From DASSUC01 sp035649895 (lineage in GTDB: Bacteria > Actinomycetota > Actinomycetes > Mycobacteriales > Micromonosporaceae): a DNA stretch of 43,429 nt. The notes under the pieces are model-generated. The model worked only from the letters and a program-made list of their open reading frames with translations. It made no database searches and had not been told where the DNA came from. Of this stretch, positions 28,173 through 37,012 are shown piece by piece. The position numbers and the translations under genes were made by a program. The first letter of the stretch is position 1. Every line of letters starts with the position of its first letter. The DNA is taken from positions 1 through 43,429 of the forward strand of contig DASRIS010000174.1 of NCBI GenBank assembly GCA_035649895.1, written 5' to 3'.

Positions 28173-28418
28173 CTACTGTCGGTACTCCTCGACCTGCTCC
28201 CGGGGCCGTGCCTCCACCTCTTCCGGGTCCGTCCCGGCGTACCGGGCGGCGCGACGGCGCCGCAGCAGGTCCCAGCATTGGTCGAGAGACTCTTCGAGGT
28301 CACGCAGCCGGGCTGCCTCGTCCTCGGAGATGACCTCGTCGGCCAGCCGGCGCGACCGCAGGGCGTGCTCCTCGCCCACGAGGGCGGTGATGCGGTGCAA
28401 GATCTCCTTGTCGTCCAC
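28173..28418 (-). CDS. DUF2630 family small protein
   Basis: 81 residues from GTG 28418. The sequence (VDDKEILHRITALVGEEHAL, LRDLEESLDQCWDLLRRRRA, GTDPEEVEARP...VEEYRQ) matches DUF2630, a short, charged, helical actinobacterial family of unknown function. The frame is open further upstream, but family members begin at the DDK motif. Located between hrpA and the far end of the CRISPR array. Confidence 0.85.
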   Translation of the reverse strand: MDDKEILHRITALVGEEHALRSRRLADEVISEDEAARLRDLEESLDQCWDLLRRRRAARYAGTDPEEVEARPREQVEEYRQ

Positions 28419-28528
28419 GATGACAGCGTGGCACACCGCCGACCAGCCCACCTGGAAACCACCCGCTGTGGCGGACCCGGCTTGGGGCGAGTCCACGCCC
28501 GTCATGATCGATATTCTGGCCGCGAATA

Positions 28529-28615
28529 TGCATTAGAACCTCATACAAGGGGGCACCAGGTACGTGCTTTCGGGTTCGTGGGGGACGCAGGTTCCCTCCG
28601 TGCACGCGGGAATTC
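28529..28615 (-). repeat. Two degenerate CRISPR repeats beyond the array's trailer end
   Basis: In register with the 61-bp array period, one decayed repeat lies at about 28590-28615; GGTTCCCTCCGTGCACGCGGG agrees with the repeat at 17 of 22 positions if one base is deleted. A weaker one ends at 28556 (TACAAGGGGGCAC resembles the repeat's right half). Each is followed by 33 nt before the next repeat. They look like fossil repeats older than the first recognisable one at 28649. Confidence 0.55.
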
Positions 28616-28648
28616 TGGTCCACCCTGGACAGTCTGCATTTACAGCCG

Positions 28649-31600
28649 GGATTACCCCCGCGTACGCGGGGAGCACGTCGCGCAGATCGCGAACCCAGTG
28701 AGGGTCCAGGGATCACCCCCGCGTACGCGGGGAGCACTGGGTCGGGTCGGGCAGCCCGCTGATCCGGGTGGGATCACCCCCGCGTACGCGGGGAGCACTG
28801 CCTGGGTGAGGAGTGGGTGGATGGCTTCGACGGATCACCCCCGCGTACGCGGGGAGCACAGGATCTCCCGCTCAAGCCCCGGCCCGGAGATGGGATCACC
28901 CCCGCGTACGCGGGGAGCACTCACGCGTGCGCCCGGTACGGGTCCAGCGTGCGGGATCACCCCCGCGTACGCGGGGAGCACCCCATGGTCATGGCGGAGC
29001 GGGTCATCGACCGGGGATCACCCCCGCGTACGCGGGGAGCACTAGCGCATGACGGTGTTCGCCTCGGGCGCCAGGGGATCACCCCCGCGTACGCGGGGAG
29101 CACGCAGCTGCTGGAGCTGGAAGCTGACCTCGTCGGGGATCACCCCCGCGTACGCGGGGAGCACGCCGGGCTGTGGGGCCTCGGTCTGGCTGCTGCGGGA
29201 TCACCCCCGCGTACGCGGGGAGCACACGTGGCCAGCTTGCGCATCCTCGTCTCCTCAGGGATCACCCCCGCGGACGCGGGGAGCACCCGGAACCGGCCAT
29301 GATCCTGGATCTGGCCAACGGATCACCCCCGCGTACGCGGGGAGCACCTTGTCGCAGAATCCGCGGCTGTCGAGGAGCCGGGATCACCCCCGCGTACGCG
29401 GGGAGCACGGCGCGGCGACGATCAGCTTCGCTGGCGTCACGGGATCACCCCCGCGTACGCGGGGAGCACCCCGACGGGCCGCGGCTGGCCGGGCTGGCTG
29501 TGGGATCACCCCCGCGTACGCGGGGAGCACAAGCTGCTTAGCGCCGCTCCCGACCCGGCCATGGGATCACCCCCGCGTACGCGGGGAGCACGACGGGCCG
29601 GCAATGCTCGACCAGATCGCGCGGGGATCACCCCCGCGTACGCGGGAGCACTGGGTCTGGTCGATGTCGCGCTGGGCGCGGCCGGGATCACCCCCGCGTA
29701 CGCGGGGAGCACGCCGTGGCCTCCGCCGACACCCGGCCCGGCCCGGGATCACCCCCGCGTACGCGGGGAGCACAGGATGTCGCCGGCCCGCACGGCGACC
29801 GGCTGCGGATCACCCCCGCGTACGCGGGGAGCACTCGCGTTCATGCCGCCGCCTGCGCTACCGAGCAGGATCACCCCCGCGTACGCGGGGAGCACGAGGA
29901 CACCGGGCCGATGCCCGAGGACGCGATGGGATCACCCCCGCGTACGCGGGGAGCACCGAACTGGAGCCGCCCCCCGCCTGCGGCTCTGGGGATCACCCCC
30001 GCGTACGCGGGGAGCACCCAAGCGCAAGGCATGGGGCCCAGCCCCCTATGGGATCACCCCCGCGTACGCGGGGAGCACGAGGTGGGCGCCCCACACGCAC
30101 GAGCCCGCCTGGGATCACCCCCGCGTACGCGGGGAGCACAGCGCGACGACCACATGCACCTTGCTCGGCTCGGGATCACCCCCGCGTACGCGGGGAGCAC
30201 GTTCCCCGACGTCGTGGTCACCGACACCACCGGGGATCACCCCCGCGTACGCGGGGAGCACGTACGCCGCAAGGCGATCGGGGTCATCAGGTCGGGATCA
30301 CCCCCGCGTACGCGGGGAGCACGGCGCGCCGAGCAGGACCGGCAGGGCACCGGCCGGATCACCCCCGCGTACGCGGGGAGCACAAATGGGCTGTCTACAC
30401 CGACACCAGATGGGACGGATCACCCCCGCGTACGCGGGGAGCACCGGGCCCGCAGGTGCGCCACCGAGTAGATCTCGGGATCACCCCGCGTACGCGGGGA
30501 GCACTCCGCCCGGTTCATGCGCGGCGAGTTCTTCGAGGGATCACCCCCGCGTACGCGGGGAGCACGCTGGTCCCCTGCTGCTACGGCACCGCGGCGAGGG
30601 ATCACCCCCGCGTACGCGGGGAGCACACCGATGCCGAGCGGGCGCGGGCGGCGGCCGCGGGATCACCCCCGCGTACGCGGGGAGCACGCGCTGTGGACGT
30701 CGAACGGCGCTAGGCACTTGGGATCACCCCCGCGTACGCGGGGAGCACATAAACGCTGCGCTCCACGGTCTTGCGGTGCGGGGATCACCCCCGCGTACGC
30801 GGGGAGCACGGGTCGCTCAGTCTCAACGTGGACCGTGGCGCGGGATCACCCCCGCGTACGCGGGGAGCACTCCGTCGCCTTGACCTCGACGGTGCGACCC
30901 GGGGGATCACCCCCGCGTACGCGGGGAGCACGATCGACCGCATTGAACAGCAGGTACTCGTTTGGGATCACCCCCGCGTACGCGGGGAGCACTTGGCGAG
31001 CTCGCCGAGTTTCGACCGCAGCCCGGGATCACCCCCGCGTACGCGGGGAGCACATCGGATCCGGGGTGACCCGAGTCTGATTGGGGGGATCACCCCCGCG
31101 TACGCGGGGAGCACGGGCCGTACCAGGCAGGGCAGGGCCCGGACCGGGGATCACCCCCGCGTACGCGGGGAGCACCAGATGCTCAGGTGGCCGACGACGA
31201 TGTCGTTGGGATCACCCCCGCGTACGCGGGGAGCACGGTGAGCCGATGGGGATGCCGTGGCCGACCCCGGGATCACCCCCGCGTACGCGGGGAGCACGTC
31301 CAGTCGCTACGCACCCATCGGTAGAGCGTAGGATCACCCCCGCGTACGCGGGGAGCACGCCAGGATGGACGGCACGTCGTCCGCAGACCCGGGATCACCC
31401 CCGCGTACGCGGGGAGCACGTCGATGACGCTGCTCGCCCGGGCCAGTGCACGGGATCACCCCCGCGTACGCGGGGAGCACCCGCAACCGTGTCGGACTGG
31501 ACCGCGGCCACCGGGATCACCCCCGCGTACGCGGGGAGCACTCTGATCAGCCTGTCGGGTGACGTGTCCTTGCGGGATCACCCCCGCGTACGCGGGGAGC

Positions 31601-32395
31601 ACCACAGCCGGTCGTTGGTGACGCTGATCATGGTGGGATCACCCCCGCGTACGCGGGGAGCACACGCGCCTGCGCCTGCACGGGCCGACGCGCCGGGGAT
31701 CACCCCCGCGTACGCGGGGAGCACATCGCCGAGGCGCTGAACGTGCCCGTCGCGCGGGGATCACCCCCGCGTACGCGGGGAGCACGCGACGAAGCTGTGC
31801 CATCCCTGAGCCATGATGGGATCACCCCCGCGTACGCGGGGAGCACGGCGACACCGAGCTGCTCGCCACCGTGCTGTCGGGATCACCCCCGCGTACGCGG
31901 GGAGCACGCACTCGACCTCGCCAAACGCATCTTGGCCCTGGGATCACCCCCGCGTACGCGGGGAGCACCTCGACCTGTCGCCGTCGACCATCACCGACCC
32001 GGGATCACCCCCGCGTACGCGGGGAGCACGACCTGACCGAGATGTGCAGGTGGCTGTCGTCGGGATCACCCCCGCGTACGCGGGGAGCACTTCGTCAACC
32101 CGACCCGGCAGGTGTTCCGCCTGGGATCACCCCCGCGTACGCGGGGAGCACCCAACGCCGAAGGACTCCCGCAGGATCCGCCGGGGATCACCCCCGCGTA
32201 CGCGGGGAGCACCTGCTCACGGGTGGCCAGTCGGGCGTGGTGCGGGGATCACCCCCGCGTACGCGGGGAGCACCCAGGTCTCCGTCATGCCCCAAACTAT
32301 CGCACGGGATCACCCCCGCGTACGCGGGGAGCACCATGCCGGACACGTGAGCGTCCACCCCGGACAGGGATCACCCCCGCGTACGCGGGGAGCAC
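28649..32395 (-). CRISPR. Type I-E CRISPR array, 62 repeats and 61 spacers
   Basis: The repeat is 28 nt, read on the plus strand as GGATCACCCCCGCG followed by TACGCGGGGAGCAC. In the transcribed (minus) sense it starts GTGCTCCCCGCG and folds into a 7-bp CCCCGCG/CGCGGGG stem, typical of Cas6e substrates. Spacing is 61 nt: 28 plus 33, or 29 plus 32 if the PAM-derived base is counted. I counted 61 spacers, all of this length and with no duplicate noticed. Deviating repeats: the first (28649, one change), the eleventh (29259, T to G in the loop), and two 27-nt ones lacking one base (29625-29651 and 30478-30504). The leader is on the right, next to cas2; the left end is the old, degenerate end. The regularity indicates an active history of acquisition. 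Confidence 0.98.
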
Positions 32396-32470
32396 TCTCG
32401 TTGACCTGCTGCGTCGTAGATCAACTGTTCGGATTTTGTTCGGTTTGGTCGGGCGGGGCGTTGCCCCACG
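32396..32470 (-). promoter_or_regulatory. Probable CRISPR leader, overlapping the 3' end of cas2
   Basis: Only 25 bp separate the cas2 stop (32421) from the newest repeat. The A-rich minus-strand stretch AACCGAACAAAATCCGAAC (about 32424-32442) looks like leader DNA but is translated as the last codons of cas2 (TEQNPNS). The leader promoter and the integration signals recognised by Cas1-Cas2 therefore probably lie partly inside the cas2 gene. No convincing -35/-10 pair was found. Confidence 0.55.
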
Positions 32471-32831
32471 CCGTGGTGGTCGGTGTCCGCCGGCCGAACC
32501 GCCGCCGCTTGGCGGCCTTGCTCCATCCCCGCGGCAGCGCCGGGTTGGGGGTGGTTCGCTCGGTGGGGCGGCGGATGAGGGTCAGGCCGTCGAAGTCTAC
32601 AGGTTTCCATTGATGGTCGTGAACCCGAAAGGACAGCTGCTGCTCTCCTGGTTGCTGGAAGACCAGGAGCGCCCGGCCGGGTCCGGCCATGTCGACGACT
32701 CTGGCCCAGAGCCGCTGTCGTACGCGGGCGTTGATGTGGCCGACATACACACCCGCGGCGATCTCGAGGAGCCATTGGGTGAGGTGTCCGCGCAGGCCGG
32801 CTGGGCAGGCGGTGAGGATGATGACGGTCAT
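32421..32831 (-). CDS. cas2: CRISPR-associated endonuclease Cas2, type I-E
   Basis: 136 residues from ATG 32831; TGATG overlap with the cas1 stop. The Cas2e pattern is clear: MTVIILTACPAGLRGHLTQWL, GVYVGHINARVRQRLW, ALLVFQQPGEQQLSFRVHDH and PVDFDGLTLIRRP. It forms the dimeric centre of the Cas1-Cas2 integrase that inserts new spacers at the leader end. After the ferredoxin-like core (about 90 residues) there is a tail of about 45 residues (GWSKAAKRRRFGR..., then Thr/Asn/Pro-rich). The last part of that tail is encoded by DNA that probably serves as array leader, so the tail end may not be functional protein. Confidence 0.95.
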   Translation of the reverse strand: MTVIILTACPAGLRGHLTQWLLEIAAGVYVGHINARVRQRLWARVVDMAGPGRALLVFQQPGEQQLSFRVHDHQWKPVDFDGLTLIRRPTERTTPNPALPRGWSKAAKRRRFGRRTPTTTAWGNAPPDQTEQNPNS

Positions 32832-33787
32832 CAGAAGTCCACATCGGTGCCATGGTTGTACCCGCCGGGGATTTCGACGCCGCTCTCGTCCCAAAGGTTC
32901 ACGGCGTCGGTGTCCGGCGGGTCTTCGTCGATTGGGCCGGAGGCGTATGGGGTGAGGATGAGGTTGCGGATGTCGCTGACGCACCGTTCGAGGATGGTGC
33001 CGTCATGGACGCGATCTCGCACGGCCCGGCGGGTGTCGGCGCCGATGTCGGCGGAGTCGCTGGCGGCGACGTCGAAGGCAACGGGGATCGTGACTTCGGC
33101 TTTGTACAGATCAGCGATGTCGTAGACAAAGGATCGTTCGTGTCCGGTGTGGACGAACCCGAGGCCGGGTGAGGCGCCGACTGCGACGATGACGGCGTGC
33201 ACGATGCCGTAGAGGCAGGCGTGTGCGGCAGACAGAGCCTGGTTGATGGGGTCGCTGCCGGCGAAGTCATCCGGCGTGTAGTCGCGCTGGTTCCACGGCA
33301 CCCCGGTGCGTTGGGAGTGCTCGCGGTAGCAGCGCCGGACCCGTGCGCCCTCCTTGCCACGCAGTTGCTGCATGGTAAGAGTCGCGGTGTCCTCGGTAGG
33401 GAACCGCATGCGGTACATGGCTCGTGCGACGTTGAGGCGGCGATCGCGGTGAGAGACGGCACCGGCCTGGGCCAGGAGCAGACGGCTGGAGCGGGCCAGG
33501 GAGCGGCCGTGCGCGTAGTAGCGCACGCCTCGTTCACCGACCCAGATTGCGGTGGCACCGTTGTCGGCCAGCAGCATCATGGCCTGGTGCGTGATGGTTG
33601 TGCCGGGGCCGAGCATGACGACGCCGAGCGTGGCTGCGGGGACGTGGACCACGCCTCGGTCGTCGGTGGCCGTGATCGCGTTGGCGTCGCGATGGACGAC
33701 GCAGCGTTCCAGGTAGAGGAAGCTGAGCCGGTCCTGGGCTCGGGTGAGATCGGGAAGCTCGGGTGGGGGTACGCCGGGGATCTTCAC
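32831..33787 (-). CDS. cas1: CRISPR-associated integrase Cas1, type I-E
   Basis: 318 residues from GTG 33787, overlapping the cas6e stop (GTGA). Metal ligands are intact and spaced as in E. coli Cas1: Glu146 (LRGKEGARVRR), His213 (FVHTGHERSFVYD) and Asp226 (DIADLYKAE). The N-terminal beta domain and the catalytic alpha domain are complete; the C-terminal tail is acidic (DEDPPDTDAVNLWDESG). With Cas2 it captures and integrates protospacers. No fused Cas4 is present, as expected for type I-E. Confidence 0.97.
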   Translation of the reverse strand: MKIPGVPPPELPDLTRAQDRLSFLYLERCVVHRDANAITATDDRGVVHVPAATLGVVMLGPGTTITHQAMMLLADNGATAIWVGERGVRYYAHGRSLARSSRLLLAQAGAVSHRDRRLNVARAMYRMRFPTEDTATLTMQQLRGKEGARVRRCYREHSQRTGVPWNQRDYTPDDFAGSDPINQALSAAHACLYGIVHAVIVAVGASPGLGFVHTGHERSFVYDIADLYKAEVTIPVAFDVAASDSADIGADTRRAVRDRVHDGTILERCVSDIRNLILTPYASGPIDEDPPDTDAVNLWDESGVEIPGGYNHGTDVDF

Positions 33788-34464
33788 TGGGTCACCCCAA
33801 CAGGCGCCAGGGTGAGCAGGCCGCAGCCATAGGCTTTGGCGTGCCCGATTCCAGCGGTGAGGATGGTCCGGAAGCTCTCGACCTTGTCGATGGCGAGGAC
33901 GCCGTCGTAGGTCGCGGTGACCAGAGTGACAGGTCGCTCACCGCTGTTGCGGGTGAATGTGCGAGTTCGGCGTTGATGGATGACTAGGTTGGGGTTGCCG
34001 TCGACCTGCCTGGCTATGGCGAACCCGTGTCGCTTACCGCGTGAGCGCAGCCACTCGGCCTGTTGCTCGGCTGTCACCATGCCGAACCGTTTCGTGTCAG
34101 GCGCGTGGTCGGTCTTCCGACCGCTGCGCGTCGGGTTGGCGGTGAGTCGGAACGCCCATCGTTGCCCGGCCCGCAGGGTGTCGAGGAAGGGTTGGTAGGG
34201 CCGGGTCAGCCACGTGTCGGTGGTAGGCCAGCCAGCCTGCTCGACCAGGTGGGTGAGGTCCGGCTGGCCCGGGCTGACGATGTAGAGGGTGACCTGACGG
34301 TCGGCGTGTTGGTCGACACGCCATAGGATACGCGCGTCTGCGCGGGTGTGATCCTCGCGTCGCGCAAAGCTGGACAGGACGGCGGCGTGCATCGCCTGGG
34401 GCGAGCCGAGCAGCTTCCGGGCGCCTCGACGGGCCGTGTTCATGCGAAAGCGCGTCAGGTGCAT
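33784..34464 (-). CDS. cas6e: crRNA-processing endoribonuclease Cas6e (Cse3)
   Basis: 226 residues from ATG 34464, with GGAGG inside the end of cas5e. It shows MHLTRFRMNTARRGARKLLG, SPQAMHAAVLSSF with the probable catalytic His26, WAFRLTANPTRS and the Gly-rich C-terminal loop GIGHAKAYGCGLLTLAP of Cas6e. It cuts at the base of the repeat hairpin to leave an 8-nt 5' handle (here GUGAUCC plus one base) and stays bound to the 3' hairpin in Cascade. It would also be the enzyme to process the crRNA-like RNA proposed at 38769-38846. Confidence 0.96.
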   Translation of the reverse strand: MHLTRFRMNTARRGARKLLGSPQAMHAAVLSSFARREDHTRADARILWRVDQHADRQVTLYIVSPGQPDLTHLVEQAGWPTTDTWLTRPYQPFLDTLRAGQRWAFRLTANPTRSGRKTDHAPDTKRFGMVTAEQQAEWLRSRGKRHGFAIARQVDGNPNLVIHQRRTRTFTRNSGERPVTLVTATYDGVLAIDKVESFRTILTAGIGHAKAYGCGLLTLAPVGVTQ

Positions 34465-34470
34465 GGGTTG

Positions 34471-35166
34471 TCATCCTCCGAGGACGGCCATCGGGTCGTG
34501 GTCGCCGGTGACCCTGGCGTGCGGGTTGTCCACGTCGGCATGGGCGCGGACGACATGCCGCCAGGTGTGCTGTCGGCGGGTCGGGTCGAAGCTGAGGGGT
34601 TCGTCGCGAACGGTCTCGGTCACCGCATCGCCGGGCTCGGCGTCACGCAGGATCTCCAGCCTTATGGTGGGGGCGAGCTGTCGCTGGTGCCAGCGGGCGG
34701 CCTGCCACGGTGAGTGGATTAGCCTTTCGGAGAGGGTGCCGGCGTGGACGCCGAGGCTCACCGCGCCGGCCGGTGGACAGGAGCGGCGGCCGAGGTAGAG
34801 CGGGAAGTGCGGCCGGGACATCGCCTGGTCGAGACCTTCCAGCAGCGCCTGTTCGCCGCTGACCGCAGCGAGGAAGACGGCGTCGGCGAGGTAGTAGCGG
34901 TAGGTCAGGGGGAAGCTGTTGCGTCCGTCGAGGCTACGTGCGACCTGGAAGTCGCGGACGAGGCGGCCTGGCTGGTCGATGCGTACGCCGAATCTCAGGC
35001 CGAGCAGCTCGGTGAGCGGGTCGGTGCGACGGACGCCCCTCGCCGCGGCGAGCATGCCTATCACGCCGCTCTTGGTGGGAGCGATCTCGGTGTACCGACG
35101 CGCGAACCGGCTGCTGGCCCCCCACGCCTGGAGGGGCCCGGCGAGCCGCAGCAGCAGTACCTTCAC
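34471..35166 (-). CDS. cas5e: Cascade subunit Cas5e
   Basis: 231 residues from GTG 35166, overlapping the cas7e stop (GTGA). The start LLLRLAGPLQAWGASSRFARR with TEIAPTKSGVIGMLAAARG is the diagnostic Cas5e N-terminus, and FPLYLGRRSCPPAG follows in the middle. Cas5e caps the crRNA 5' handle in Cascade and contacts Cse1. Complete; six bases separate its stop from cas6e. Confidence 0.96.
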   Translation of the reverse strand: MKVLLLRLAGPLQAWGASSRFARRYTEIAPTKSGVIGMLAAARGVRRTDPLTELLGLRFGVRIDQPGRLVRDFQVARSLDGRNSFPLTYRYYLADAVFLAAVSGEQALLEGLDQAMSRPHFPLYLGRRSCPPAGAVSLGVHAGTLSERLIHSPWQAARWHQRQLAPTIRLEILRDAEPGDAVTETVRDEPLSFDPTRRQHTWRHVVRAHADVDNPHARVTGDHDPMAVLGG

Positions 35167-36281
35167 TGTTGCTGCCCGAGCCGGTCGGCGACCCGGGCGC
35201 CGACCGCGGCGGCCAGGTCGGGCAGCGGCAGGACGGTGCCGAGCGGGGCCAACGCGCTGGTGCGCGGGCCGACGTGGGTGACCCAGGCCGCCACCGGTGC
35301 CTCGCCGAACGCTTGCTGCACGTCGGTGGTGTAGGCGGCGAGGGCGTCTGCGGCGAGGGCGACGCGGCCGGATGGCTGCCCGGCTTGGCCGACCGGCTCC
35401 TCGAACGCACCGACCAGGTTGATCGGCCTGGTGTCACGCAGCTGCACCACGATCGCGTCGGGTCGGGTGCCGTTGGCGAAGGTGTTCTGCTTGCCGGTCG
35501 GCATGCTCAATGTGAAAGCGAGCAGGAACGCCTCGACCGCGCTGCGGGTGGCGGCAACGTCGCCGAGAGTCTCGTGGAGCCGGTCGACATCGACAGTGGC
35601 GTAACGGTACAAGGTGGATGAGTTGAACTCGACCGTGCCGATCATGCCGGCGCCGGTCTCCTGCGCATCGTGCTTGCGCTCGTCGACCGCAGTGTAGTAG
35701 TCGAACTCGTTGTCCACGGCGTGGACGCTTATCGCGTGGGCGACCTGGACTGCGGCATCGACGTTGATATCGCTCACGTCTGCGACCATGCGACCGAACA
35801 TGGCGATATCGACGGAGTGGTCGGTGTCCGCGACCTTCTTGGCGATCTTCGGGTCAGGTGTGCGACCGGTGCGGACCGCCGTGACCGCTTCCTGGGCGAG
35901 GTTGTGCTGCTGCCGGTGGCTGAGGAAGAGCAGGTAGTCCGACTCGGCGTTGGCGCCGTTCTTCGGCTCCTTCTTGACCAGGCCAGCGGCCTTGAGCACA
36001 CCGAACGCGAGTACGGCGGACTGGTCTTCTAGATCTGGGTCGATGGATTTGATCCGTCCGGCGATGGCCTCACCGACCCGCTTGGTCCGCTCACCGAGCT
36101 GAGAGTCGTCGAGGTGGCGCTCGAAAGCCAGCCGCACGGCGCGCTTCCATGCCTGGCTTGACACCCGGGCACGGCGGACGCCGCCATAGATGGCGGTCTT
36201 CGGTGAACCGGTGTCGTCGCGGTTGAGGTTGCTCGGCGGGACCGTCTGCAAGATGTGGACATCGACAATGGTGCGTACCAT
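35163..36281 (-). CDS. cas7e: Cascade backbone subunit Cas7e (Cse4/CasC)
   Basis: 372 residues from ATG 36281, with AAGGAG at ideal spacing; the frame continues upstream through cse2 but only as an overlapping shadow. Features: VDVHILQTVPPSNLNRDDTG, SPKTAIYGGVRRARVSSQAWKR, DVSDINVDAAVQVAHAISVH, AVDERKHDAQETGAGMIG and FTLSMPTGKQNTFANGTRP. Six copies bind along the crRNA spacer; each thumb flips out every sixth base, which matters for the guide proposed upstream of cse1. The gene starts 2 bp after the cse2 stop. Confidence 0.96.
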   Translation of the reverse strand: MVRTIVDVHILQTVPPSNLNRDDTGSPKTAIYGGVRRARVSSQAWKRAVRLAFERHLDDSQLGERTKRVGEAIAGRIKSIDPDLEDQSAVLAFGVLKAAGLVKKEPKNGANAESDYLLFLSHRQQHNLAQEAVTAVRTGRTPDPKIAKKVADTDHSVDIAMFGRMVADVSDINVDAAVQVAHAISVHAVDNEFDYYTAVDERKHDAQETGAGMIGTVEFNSSTLYRYATVDVDRLHETLGDVAATRSAVEAFLLAFTLSMPTGKQNTFANGTRPDAIVVQLRDTRPINLVGAFEEPVGQAGQPSGRVALAADALAAYTTDVQQAFGEAPVAAWVTHVGPRTSALAPLGTVLPLPDLAAAVGARVADRLGQQQ

Positions 36282-36283
36282 GG

Positions 36284-37012
36284 TCACTCCTTGTTGTCGT
36301 TGCTGGTGTCGTCGGTGTTGTGCTCGGCTTGTGCGTCTTCCTCGTCCGTGGCGTTGCGGTAGAAGTCGCGGCCCCACACGGCCCGGATCCGGTCGCGTCC
36401 GCCAGGGCGTAGCAGCGCGACCAGGTCGTCGGCGAGCAGGCCGTAGTCGAGGCCGATCTTGTGGTCGCGCAGTTGGGCGACCAGCCCACGGATGTGGCAC
36501 ACGGTGGCGTCGTAGCTGGTGGCGGTGCCGAGAGCGATGAACCGGCGACGAACAGCGTCCGGACTCGCCGCGACCCGGGCGAGCTGGCTGATGGCGGTGC
36601 CGAGCCCGGGCCCGTCGCGGTGCATGGGCGTGTCGTGGATCGACTGCTGGTGCAGGGCGTACAGCGTGAGCGCCGTGTGTTTGGCCCACTCGGTGTCGGT
36701 GGGGCCGTCACCGGGTCGATACCCAAGCAGGTTCTCGGGAACGCTCGTGACGTCCAGCACGGCGTAGTCGTAGCCGGGTGCTCTCCCGACCGAAGCACGC
36801 AGCCTGGCCATGATGGCGATTGCGCTACTGCTGCGGTTACGCACGTCGCGTTGCAGCGCCTCGACCCTGCCGGCAACATGATGCCCGAAGCGCTGGCGAC
36901 GGCGGTACTGGGCGGTGGCGCTGCCGGAAGCGGCGGCGCTGTCCGGGGTGGTGGTGGCTGACGTGGCGGTAGGGGCTGTCGACGTGTGCTCGGTGCGGGC
37001 TGTGGCGGTCAC
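36284..37012 (-). CDS. cse2: Cascade small subunit Cse2 (CasB)
   Basis: 242 residues from GTG 37012, overlapping the cse1 stop (GTGA). It has a Thr/Ala/Ser-rich N-terminal extension of about 34 residues, then the helical Cse2 domain: QRFGHHVAGRVEALQRDV, EWAKHTALTLYALHQQS, AISQLARVAASPDAVRRRFI and LVAQLRDHKIGLDYGLLADDL. Two copies line the belly of Cascade and stabilise the R-loop. The acidic tail (DEEDAQAEHNTDDTSNDNKE) and low-complexity head are longer than in E. coli CasB (about 160 residues). Confidence 0.94.
   Translation of the reverse strand: MTATARTEHTSTAPTATSATTTPDSAAASGSATAQYRRRQRFGHHVAGRVEALQRDVRNRSSSAIAIMARLRASVGRAPGYDYAVLDVTSVPENLLGYRPGDGPTDTEWAKHTALTLYALHQQSIHDTPMHRDGPGLGTAISQLARVAASPDAVRRRFIALGTATSYDATVCHIRGLVAQLRDHKIGLDYGLLADDLVALLRPGGRDRIRAVWGRDFYRNATDEEDAQAEHNTDDTSNDNKE

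Noticed and set aside
28077..32613. Long open reading frames through the CRISPR array, up to 554 codons on the plus strand
   Set aside because: They are artefacts. The 61-nt period is not a multiple of three, so the repeat is read in three frames as recurring peptides (ITPAYAGST, DHPRVRGEH, GSPPRTRGA) with spacers between. There are no start signals or family features.
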